From Alphaproteobacteria bacterium MarineAlpha9_Bin7 (GTDB lineage: Bacteria; Pseudomonadota; Alphaproteobacteria; UBA7887), in contig PTKD01000010.1 of the NCBI GenBank assembly GCA_002938115.1, positions 1-18,551 of the forward strand: a stretch of 18,551 nucleotides of DNA. Reading direction: 5' to 3'. Below are positions 1 to 6,368 of this stretch, in pieces. Position 1 is the first letter of the stretch. The number at the start of each line of letters is the position of its first letter. The translations under genes were made by a program, and so were the position numbers. Below the pieces are notes generated by a model. That model was not told where the DNA came from. It saw nothing but the letters and a program-made list of their open reading frames with translations, and ran no database searches.

Positions 1-6
1 TTTTTG

Positions 7-112
7 CCGGAGCGCCGCGTTGGCGTCGCAATCTCCAGCCTCGTCAGGCTGGACACCCTGCGGGCGGGTGCTCCGGGTAGCGATCGTTACAAAAATGGTG
101 GGTTAAACCACC
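7..112 (+). promoter_or_regulatory. Possible structured 5' leader of the amidohydrolase gene
   Basis: Several inverted repeats are nested in the leader. Bases 7-13 (CCGGAGC) are the exact reverse complement of 70-76 and could close a multi-branch fold. Inside lie a perfect 7-bp hairpin with a 4-base loop (35-41 with 46-52) and a 5-bp stem with a 7-base loop (54-58 with 66-70, which competes for base 70 with the closing helix). A further 5-bp hairpin (97-101 with 108-112) ends directly against the GAGGAGGG ribosome binding site at 113-120. I recognise no known riboswitch family. The fold was drawn by eye, no promoter was identified, and the window edge may cut off the beginning. A chance fold in GC-rich DNA, or the tail of an upstream element, is also possible. 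Confidence 0.35.
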
Positions 113-126
113 GAGGAGGGAGCGAT

Positions 127-1446
127 ATGGAATTTAATTTTCTAAAACACTTTAATGGGATTGACGGTAAAGCCGTGGATCCTACCAACCCCTATGATCA
201 AGGTACGGCATATTTCACTTCCGGCCGCGACGTCGGCAGCGAAGTGCAGTCGCGCATGGAGGAGATGTCGGAACACACCGAGGTAGGGCGCCGAGATTTT
301 TTCCGATCCGCTTGCGGCTTTGCAGGCGCGATGTTGGCCGTAAACGCAGCCACCGGCATGAAGTTTTTTGATGTGAAAGAAGCCGAAGCCCGCGAGATTG
401 CCGCTACTGGAGAGGTTAAGAGCTACCTCAAGGGGCGGATGGGGCCAGTTGTTGACCAACACACCCACATTTGCACCCGGAAAGAGGGCTACATAAAGGG
501 CGTAAATACGACGGAACAAGGTATGTGGTTTGTTGATCTGTTGGACGGCCTTGGTAAAGCAATGGGCCTTCCTAACGGAACGTCTGATATGACTGTCGAG
601 AACTACGGCAAACTCTTGCTCGATGGTAGTGATACCGACGTTGGTATCTTTAATCCATTCGGGTTCCGCGAGGATTATGGCGGAAACGACATGATCCCGA
701 TGGACGAGCAAGCCGAGGTCAAAGCGAAATGGCCAAATCGTACCATTATGCTTGCGGGAGGCCTTACACCAAACCAGGGTGTCACCGAGACTCTGGAACG
801 CATGCAGGATTACGTCGAAAACTACGACACTTCAGGTCTGAAGCTGTATACGTTTGATTCCACCCCGCAGAAAGGCTGGTGGTTTGACGACACGAAACTG
901 GCGTATCCGATGTGGGAGAAAGCTCGTGAGTTGGGCATCAAAAATATCGGCTGTCATAAAGGCATTCCATTTGGCCAGTTCATGGCGCGCTACGCCCACG
1001 CTGAGGATTTCGACAGAGTCTGTGACGATTTCCTTGACCTGAACTTCATCGCTTTCCATTCCGCGTGGCCGTATCACCAAGAATTGGCTGCACTGAAGAG
1101 CTTCAAACCCCAACGGAACAATCTTTATTGTGAAGTTGGTTCTACTTTTGCGGCGACTGTCTCAAGTAAACCGATGGAATGCGCCCACGTGCTCGGCACG
1201 CTGATCTCAAACCTCGGCGCCGATTACGTGCTTTGGGGAACCGACTCCCTCTTGTGGGGCAATCCGCAATGGCAAATTGATGCCTTCCGCCGGTTCCAGA
1301 TCCCTGATGAATTGATTGAGGGTTATGGTTATCCGCAATTGACCGACGAGATTAAAACCAAGATTCTCGGCGGCAACGCGGCTCGCCTTTGGAACCTAGA
1401 GTCAGCCACGAACGAGCTTGGTCAACCTACTTATCGGGTTGCCTAA
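127..1446 (+). CDS. Amidohydrolase_2-type metal-dependent hydrolase/decarboxylase, probably Tat-exported
   Basis: This 439-residue protein appears to be a TIM-barrel enzyme of the amidohydrolase 2 (ACMSD/resorcylate decarboxylase-like) family. Visible motifs are a metal-binding QHTH (His112, His114) opening the barrel, GCHKG (His277), an FH pair (His311), GTDS (Asp373) and the family-typical C-terminal GNAARLW. By analogy with ACMSD, His112, His114, His277 and Asp373 would bind the metal and His311 would be catalytic. The substrate cannot be told. A twin-arginine-like signal, GRRDFFR at residues 54-60, is followed by a moderately hydrophobic stretch and a possible AEA cleavage site near residue 88. 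About 53 residues before the twin arginines is unusually long. The ATG at 127 is chosen because GAGGAGGG lies 6 bases upstream. The frame stays open further upstream, but only through the leader. An intrinsic terminator and a zinc-ribbon gene follow. Confidence 0.85.
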   Translation: MEFNFLKHFNGIDGKAVDPTNPYDQGTAYFTSGRDVGSEVQSRMEEMSEHTEVGRRDFFRSACGFAGAMLAVNAATGMKFFDVKEAEAREIAATGEVKSYLKGRMGPVVDQHTHICTRKEGYIKGVNTTEQGMWFVDLLDGLGKAMGLPNGTSDMTVENYGKLLLDGSDTDVGIFNPFGFREDYGGNDMIPMDEQAEVKAKWPNRTIMLAGGLTPNQGVTETLERMQDYVENYDTSGLKLYTFDSTPQKGWWFDDTKLAYPMWEKARELGIKNIGCHKGIPFGQFMARYAHAEDFDRVCDDFLDLNFIAFHSAWPYHQELAALKSFKPQRNNLYCEVGSTFAATVSSKPMECAHVLGTLISNLGADYVLWGTDSLLWGNPQWQIDAFRRFQIPDELIEGYGYPQLTDEIKTKILGGNAARLWNLESATNELGQPTYRVA

Positions 1447-1480
1447 AATTAAAGTTTAATTTTCGTGTAAATGAGATGAT

Positions 1481-1511
1481 GGCCGGGATAAGTCCCGGCC
1501 ATTCCTTTTTT
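1481..1511 (+). terminator. Rho-independent terminator after the amidohydrolase gene
   Basis: A perfect 8-bp GC-rich stem (GGCCGGGA with TCCCGGCC) has a 4-base TAAG loop and is followed by ATTCCTTTTTT. It begins about 35 bases after the amidohydrolase stop codon. The T-run runs straight into the GGGGAG ribosome binding site of the next gene (1512-1517). Transcription of that gene would therefore need read-through of this terminator or a promoter hidden in the short gap. Confidence 0.85.
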
Positions 1512-1528
1512 GGGGAGATGCCATCACG

Positions 1529-1813
1529 ATGCCAACATACGAATACATGTGTGACCCATGCCGTATGATTTACATGGTGCATCACAGCATGAACGAGAAA
1601 CCCAAAATCAAATGCCCGAAGTGTGACAAAAAAGCCAAAAAAATTATGTCGGCCGCAAATCTGAACATGGGAGGCTGGTCGAGCCCGACCGAAGCAAAAT
1701 ACTCAAAACTCAGTATCTCGGACGAAATCGCCAAAGAGAAAGAACTACAGAAAACCTACGAAACGGTCTGGTTGCCACCACCGGTGGTGCATGATCCGTG
1801 GGAAGAGCATTGA
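1529..1813 (+). CDS. FmdB-family zinc-ribbon protein
   Basis: This is a 94-residue protein with the FmdB/Zn-ribbon N-terminus: it starts MPTYEY and carries two CxxC knuckles, Cys8/Cys11 and Cys29/Cys32, 17 residues apart, which should bind one zinc. FmdB-type proteins were named as putative regulators of formamidase/amidase genes, but their biochemical role is poorly known. Beyond the ribbon (residues 1-45) there is a charged middle and a distinctive proline- and tryptophan-rich tail, VWLPPPVVHDPWEEH. Many FmdB proteins end in a low-complexity Gly/Ser tail instead. The ribosome binding site GGGGAG lies 11 bases before the ATG. The gene is co-oriented with the amidohydrolase but separated from it by a terminator. 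The pairing suggests a role linked to that enzyme, which is inference. Confidence 0.85.
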   Translation: MPTYEYMCDPCRMIYMVHHSMNEKPKIKCPKCDKKAKKIMSAANLNMGGWSSPTEAKYSKLSISDEIAKEKELQKTYETVWLPPPVVHDPWEEH

Positions 1814-1925
1814 GCCAAGCGCATGTAGACGCGCGCATGCCGACGATTGATGCGGGACTCTTAACGGCACTCTGCTATAGGTGGGCCTAGTGGATGGGCA
1901 GGGCTTGCAGCGTTGGTTGAATGAG

Positions 1926-2000
1926 TGGCTGGGGCGCCAGGGATCGAACCTGGGAATCACGGGATCAAAACCCGTTGCCTTACCGCTTGGCTACGCCCCA
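1926..2000 (-). tRNA. tRNA-Gln (anticodon UUG)
   Basis: On the minus strand the sequence folds into a full cloverleaf. The 7-bp acceptor stem pairs TGGGGCG with CGCCCCA, followed by discriminator G and an encoded CCA end. The anticodon stem pairs ACGGG with CCCGT around the 7-base loop TTTTGAT, which gives anticodon TTG at 1966-1968. The T arm contains GGTTCGATCC. Length is 75 bases including CCA. It sits alone between the zinc-ribbon gene and folD, opposite to both. I saw no convincing promoter or terminator for it. Confidence 0.96.
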
Positions 2001-2116
2001 TCTTTATGAACCTATAGCTAATCCAGAGTGTGGCTCTTGCGCAAGTCATCGAAGCGAGGTTGACAAATTTCACGGAAAAGTGATCCGGTTGGCATCACCA
2101 GTCTTGGGAGTGAACA

Positions 2117-3016
2117 GTGACCGACGCTCAACTGATAGACGGAAAACTATTTGCCACGCGCCTCCGGAATGCTGTTGCGGATGCGGTGAATTGGCTTGGA
2201 AACGAGCACAACCTCGTCCCCGGCCTCGCCGTCTTAATGGTTGGAGATGATCCTGCGAGCCAAATCTATACACGCAATAAAGCAAAGCAAACCACTGAGG
2301 CGGGAATGACAAGCCTCCACGAACAACTTCCGACTGAGACTTCGCAAATGGCGGTGCTCAAAAAAATAGAGGCCCTTAACAACGATCGCAGCATCAACGG
2401 CATTTTGGTGCAACTACCCCTGCCCAATCACATGGACTCCGATATTGTCATCGATACAATCACTCCAACCAAAGATGTCGACGGGTTTCACCTCCTAAAC
2501 GCCGGAAGACTGGCGAGCGGCCGCTCCGGACTGACACCATGCACGCCGCAGGGATGTCTGATACTTCTGAAGGAGACCCTGGGCAACCTGGAAGGCGCAA
2601 ACGCGGTTATTGTCGGCCGCTCTAACATAGTAGGGAAGCCAGTTGCGCAATTGCTACTACGGGAGAATTGTACCGTTACCGTCGCCCATTCGCGGACCCG
2701 GAACCTTGCTGAGCTCTGCCGTCGTGGTGATATATTGGTTGCCGCAGTAGGCAGACCGGAGATGATCCGAGGCGATTGGATTCGACCCGGCGCCACTGTG
2801 ATTGACGTAGGAATCAATCGAATAGTTGGACCAGACAACACCACTAGGCTTGTCGGTGATGTATCATTTAGTGAAGCGGTGCAGATTGCCGGCGCCATCA
2901 CGCCGGTTCCTGGAGGAGTGGGCCCAATGACCGTTGCGTGTTTGCTCGCGAATTGCGTGCGAGCCACCTGTCAACAACACAACCTCCCAGAGCCTGAGCT
3001 ATGGCCAGCAACCTAA
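2117..3016 (+). CDS. folD: Bifunctional methylenetetrahydrofolate dehydrogenase/cyclohydrolase FolD
   Basis: This cytosolic enzyme oxidises 5,10-methylene-THF with NADP and hydrolyses the product to 10-formyl-THF, supplying one-carbon units for purines and formyl-Met-tRNA. The 299 residues match the usual family length. Conserved elements are Tyr51 and catalytic Lys55 in YTRNKAK, GILVQLPLP (95-103), PTKDVDGF (117-124), PCTPQGC (141-147), the NADP-binding GRSNIVGKP (167-175), DVGINR (230-235) and TPVPGGVGPMT (262-272). The start is a GTG preceded by GGGAG 6 bases upstream. A perfect TTGACA at 2060-2065 lies upstream, but I see no good -10 partner. The gene converges on dksA. Confidence 0.97.
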   Translation: MTDAQLIDGKLFATRLRNAVADAVNWLGNEHNLVPGLAVLMVGDDPASQIYTRNKAKQTTEAGMTSLHEQLPTETSQMAVLKKIEALNNDRSINGILVQLPLPNHMDSDIVIDTITPTKDVDGFHLLNAGRLASGRSGLTPCTPQGCLILLKETLGNLEGANAVIVGRSNIVGKPVAQLLLRENCTVTVAHSRTRNLAELCRRGDILVAAVGRPEMIRGDWIRPGATVIDVGINRIVGPDNTTRLVGDVSFSEAVQIAGAITPVPGGVGPMTVACLLANCVRATCQQHNLPEPELWPAT

Positions 3017-3149
3017 AGCGCACAAGCAAAAGATATAGTTACACGCTACGAACAGTCCGGCCATAACGCCAGTCTAGCAAATCAGCATACCCACCGATCA
3101 AGAGTCTCTGTCTCGATAAAGTGAGGATACACACTCTTTAGGCAAACGC

Positions 3150-3189
3150 TGACAGTGTTGTCACCCAAGGATCTTATAGCGCAAAGATC
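3150..3189. other. Two small hairpins between convergent folD and dksA
   Basis: The 188-base gap between the two stop codons holds two perfect inverted repeats: TGACA-GTGT-TGTCA at 3150-3163, and GATCTT at 3170-3175 with AAGATC at 3184-3189. Neither is followed by a T-run on either strand, so they are not canonical intrinsic terminators. They might mark the shared transcription end of both genes. The rest of the gap shows nothing recognisable. Confidence 0.25.
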
Positions 3190-3204
3190 AAGTGTTGAAC
3201 GACT

Positions 3205-3681
3205 TCACCCATCGTTAAAAGATTTTTCTAGGCGTTCGTGTCGCTTTTGTGCGTCGATGCCCAACGTCGCAACCGGGCGTGCCTCCAGGCGACTCAAGCT
3301 TATGGGGTCTCCAGTTTCTTCACAATAGCCGTAACTGCCGTCCTCGATTCTTCGTAAGGCGTCGTCAATCTTGGTCAACAACTTCCGTTCCCGATCCCGG
3401 CTACGCAACTCGATCAATCGACCAGATTCTAGGGAAGCGCGGTCGGCTAGATCAGGTTGCTGATTCGTATCTTCCCGCAAGTGCATGATGGTTTGAGAGG
3501 ATTCAGCCAGTATTTCTTCGCGCCACTCAATCAGCTTTTGCCTGAAATACTCCCGCTGCAGCGGGTTCATGAAGTCTTCATCCTCACTTGGGCCATAGTC
3601 GGAAGGCAGTACGACAGGCTCATGCTTGGACGCCAGTTTAGGATCCTCGCTAAGTTTCTTTTTTTTCTTTCGTGCGGCCAT
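3205..3681 (-). CDS. dksA: RNA polymerase-binding transcription factor DksA
   Basis: DksA binds in the RNA polymerase secondary channel and works with ppGpp to reset promoter use during starvation. The 158-residue protein has a lysine-rich start (KKKKK, residues 5-9), a long coiled coil (about 40-115) whose tip carries the essential DxxDxA motif as DLADRA (77-82), and a C-terminal globular domain. Of the four zinc ligands of E. coli DksA only Cys120 is left. The equivalent positions are Thr123, Gly141 and Ala144, so zinc binding at this site is unlikely. Loss of these cysteines is known in alphaproteobacterial DksA proteins. The gene has its own strong promoter at 3723-3751 and converges on folD. 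Confidence 0.95.
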   Translation of the reverse strand: MAARKKKKKLSEDPKLASKHEPVVLPSDYGPSEDEDFMNPLQREYFRQKLIEWREEILAESSQTIMHLREDTNQQPDLADRASLESGRLIELRSRDRERKLLTKIDDALRRIEDGSYGYCEETGDPISLSRLEARPVATLGIDAQKRHERLEKSFNDG

Positions 3682-3722
3682 GTACTGCTCACGCCTTTCT
3701 CATGGCCGTTTTAGTGGCGCGG

Positions 3723-3751
3723 AGTATATAAACCTAGCTTACAAGCTGCAA
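3723..3751 (-). promoter_or_regulatory. sigma70-type promoter of dksA
   Basis: On the minus strand TTGCAG (3746-3751) and TATACT (3723-3728) are separated by exactly 17 bases. Each is one mismatch or so from the consensus. Transcription would begin near 3716, giving a leader of about 35 bases before the dksA ATG at 3681. Confidence 0.7.
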
Positions 3752-3858
3752 CTTGGACGTATGGTCGCTCGATAAACCTCGATCTGCCCCTGATTTATGC
3801 CGGCCCCGCTCCGCTTTAGGGACTGCCGGGTCACTTCGGGGATCAGATTGGCTACATT

Positions 3859-6183
3859 CTATGCCTGCTTCGCGCTTGCCCCATCCAATTTCATCAATAA
3901 GGGAGGTAGGAAAAGAAAATCTGCTAGTAACGCAAACGCGATTGTCACCGAACTCAATAGGCCCATGTCAGAGTTGACCTTAAAGCTGGATGTGGCAAGA
4001 ACACCGAACCCGATAACCAATGTTATTGAAGTGATGCACAGAGCCACCCCGACCGTGCGGAAGGCATAACGTGTCGCTTCCACCGCATCCATCGAATGCT
4101 CGCGCCGGGCGCGAAGATACTTACTTAAAAAATGAACTGTATCATCGACCACGATGCCGAGGGTCATGGCAAGCACAATAGCAATGGCCAGACCAACATT
4201 GCCATGAACATAGCCCCACAGCCCGAATGCCATCGCAGCTGGAAATAGATTTGGAATCAAGCTAATCAATCCCATTTTGACACTACGCAGAGCAAAGATC
4301 AGCACCAGTGAAATTACCACTAGGGCCGTAATGGAACCGGCCAGCATTGAATTTATGTTGCGCCCGGAGATGTACGAGAATACCACCGACAAACCGGTGC
4401 CCGGTGCTCGGGTTTCTGGCATGTTCTCCGATAACCACACTTGGGCCCGAGCATCCAACTGTCGTATTTCTTTCGAGGAGATCCCCTTAACAGAAACCAT
4501 CAACTGGCTGGCAGATTTTGGGACATTGATCATGTTGTTCAAGTCAAGCCCATATGGCAGAGACATCTCATATAGCAAAAGATATTGTGCCGCGAGATCT
4601 CTTTCCTCCGGGAGCCTATAAAAATTGGGGTCATCGCCATTCATGCTCTGGTTGAGTCGTTTGAATACTTCCGTAAGTGCGGCCACGTGCGTAACCTTCG
4701 GCTGTGACTTGAACCATCGGCCAAAGGCCTCAAGTTTTGTAAGATAATCGGGATCCGAGATCCCACCTTCGTCCGAAGCAGGCACGGAATATTGCAGCAT
4801 CTGCAGCCCATTTAAATTGGCCTCTGTAAAATCTGAAGTAACCCGAATGGGAACCGAGCGGTCAAAGTATTTCAGAAAATTGTCGTCAAGGTCGATCCGC
4901 AAGATACCGAGTGCCAGAAGTACAATCGCGGCTCCGGTACCCCAGAATAATTTTTCGCGATGTATCACCACCAATTCGGCCAATCCATCCATCATACGGC
5001 TACCAATGCCATTCGTTGGAGCCACACGCGCCGGGAAGATCGATACCAAAGCAGGCAAGAGAGTAACCGAAAGAACAAACGAGACCATTACGCCGGTCGC
5101 AACGATATTACCAAGTAAACGGAAGGGTGGCGCATCTGAGAAGTTCATGCACAAGAAACCAATCGCAGTAGTGATGCTGGTAATAAAGACCGGTGCCATA
5201 TTGATACGAAGTGCTTCGACCAGTGCATCATGTTTCCCCAAGCCCCCCTGCATCGAAAGGCGCATACTGGAGAGGATATGCACGCTATGTGCGACTGAGA
5301 GAGTGAGGATGATGATTGGGGAAATCTCAGAAGATGGAACCAGTACCGCGCCCGCCCATCCGGCTACACCCAGGGCAATAAGCACGGACATAAGAATTAC
5401 TAGAAAAGTCGCGAGTGTTCCCCAGGTGGTACGCGTTGAAATGCCTATGATCACGAGTATCAACAAAAACATCAGCGGAAGCAGTTTCCCTAGCTCCTGC
5501 ATCGGCACCTCAGCAAATGCCATGTTGATCGCAACGCTGCCGTTCAAATAGACGTCAATATTTGGAAATTTAGCCTGAAACTGTTCCCGCAGATCACGAG
5601 CAAAAACCATAATCTCAGGCACTTCGTTGAGTGACTTTTCGGGCTTCACCACGAGGACTTGTACCGCAGTAACGTGCGCCTCACGTGACAATAATCGGCC
5701 CGCTAATGCGGGCCTATCCAGTGCGATCTCACGGGCCGCGGCAACGTCATCGTCGCTATACTGAGCTGCATTTTTGATCAGGTCGTGGACGACCAAGTCA
5801 TCGCCATCCGCACGAATGTTTTGATAATTGCTGATTGACTCGACCCGTGTCGAATAGGGTGTCTGCCAACTTTTTTCAGTCAACCATTCCACCCCTTCCA
5901 GGGTTTGACGCGTGAATACCTCTCCGTCTCGTGGAGCCAAAATAAACAATAAATTCTCTGCTTTTACATATGTATTTTCAAGCTGTTCAAGCGCCAACAA
6001 ATGGGGGTTATCCTCGCTGAAAAATACCCGAGCATCTGGGTTCATCGTGAGGTGACGCGCGCCGGAAGCAGCAATCACGCAGATCAAGATAGATACCACC
6101 AACACCATCCACCGATTTCGTACAATCCACCGACCGTATGCGTAATCAATGTCAGCGGTACCTTTTGATGTTGCTTCGGCCAT
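3859..6183 (-). CDS. RND superfamily exporter, HAE3/MMPL-like, 12 membrane segments
   Basis: This 774-residue inner-membrane protein shows the duplicated RND plan. TM1 lies near 24-42, followed by a periplasmic loop (about 43-230). TM2-6 lie near 233-382 and TM7 near 412-430, followed by a second loop (about 431-610). TM8-12 lie near 615-765. The second half carries the proton-relay aspartates in GIVVDDTVHFL (Asp680-Asp681). The matching place in the first half reads SVAHSVHIL and lacks acidic residues, as is common in two-half HAE3/MMPL-type exporters. Such proteins move lipids, hopanoids or hydrophobic compounds; the substrate here is unknown. The ATG has GAGGAAA (6193-6199) 9 bases upstream. 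The decarboxylase gene lies 185 bases upstream on the same strand, so co-transcription is possible. No adaptor gene is adjacent. Confidence 0.88.
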   Translation of the reverse strand: MAEATSKGTADIDYAYGRWIVRNRWMVLVVSILICVIAASGARHLTMNPDARVFFSEDNPHLLALEQLENTYVKAENLLFILAPRDGEVFTRQTLEGVEWLTEKSWQTPYSTRVESISNYQNIRADGDDLVVHDLIKNAAQYSDDDVAAAREIALDRPALAGRLLSREAHVTAVQVLVVKPEKSLNEVPEIMVFARDLREQFQAKFPNIDVYLNGSVAINMAFAEVPMQELGKLLPLMFLLILVIIGISTRTTWGTLATFLVILMSVLIALGVAGWAGAVLVPSSEISPIIILTLSVAHSVHILSSMRLSMQGGLGKHDALVEALRINMAPVFITSITTAIGFLCMNFSDAPPFRLLGNIVATGVMVSFVLSVTLLPALVSIFPARVAPTNGIGSRMMDGLAELVVIHREKLFWGTGAAIVLLALGILRIDLDDNFLKYFDRSVPIRVTSDFTEANLNGLQMLQYSVPASDEGGISDPDYLTKLEAFGRWFKSQPKVTHVAALTEVFKRLNQSMNGDDPNFYRLPEERDLAAQYLLLYEMSLPYGLDLNNMINVPKSASQLMVSVKGISSKEIRQLDARAQVWLSENMPETRAPGTGLSVVFSYISGRNINSMLAGSITALVVISLVLIFALRSVKMGLISLIPNLFPAAMAFGLWGYVHGNVGLAIAIVLAMTLGIVVDDTVHFLSKYLRARREHSMDAVEATRYAFRTVGVALCITSITLVIGFGVLATSSFKVNSDMGLLSSVTIAFALLADFLFLPPLLMKLDGASAKQA

Positions 6184-6217
6184 GTTACTCGGTTTCCTCG
6201 TTGGTTAATCGCCGCCA

Positions 6218-6234
6218 AGAACTTTGAGAGTTCT
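6218..6234 (-). repeat. Small inverted repeat in the leader of the HAE3-type exporter
   Basis: AGAACT and AGTTCT form a perfect 6-bp stem with a 5-base loop. It lies about 35 bases upstream of the exporter ATG and just upstream of its ribosome binding site. It could be an RNA hairpin or a repressor half-site pair. The rest of the 185-base gap shows no convincing promoter. Confidence 0.3.
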
Positions 6235-6368
6235 CACGGATTCCTGGTTCCAACCTCCCTGCTTAGAACATCTTCCACTACGGGACCACAAGAATTAACA
6301 CGTTCGGGGATGCTGCCAACGCAACCCGTCCAGCCTCCACTGTATGAGGCCAAATTTTAATGGCCTTT

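Noticed and set aside
6..78. tRNA-like fold at the window start
   Set aside because: There is an acceptor-like helix and a stem with a 7-base loop, but the middle hairpin has a 4-base loop in its best pairing, and no TTCGA-type T loop or D-arm is seen. It is not a tRNA gene.
4..126. N-terminal extension of the amidohydrolase by 41 codons
   Set aside because: The frame is open, but the extension looks like translated leader RNA. The ATG at 127 has an excellent ribosome binding site and the first codon at 4 has none.
142..711. 189-residue minus-strand ORF under the amidohydrolase gene
   Set aside because: It lies fully inside a well-supported gene, matches no family I recognise and lacks a ribosome binding site. 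It is a shadow frame.
2060..2088. Promoter for folD from a perfect TTGACA
   Set aside because: At 16-18 bases downstream there is only ATCCGG-like sequence, so no credible -10 box. It is not listed as a promoter.
4817..5551. 244-residue plus-strand ORF opposite the HAE3-type exporter
   Set aside because: It is antisense to a clear membrane protein gene, has basic low-information composition and no domain. It is a shadow frame.
6344..6367. Terminator after the decarboxylase gene
   Set aside because: GGCCA and TGGCC can pair around an AT-rich loop, but the stem is only 5 bp and no T-run follows.
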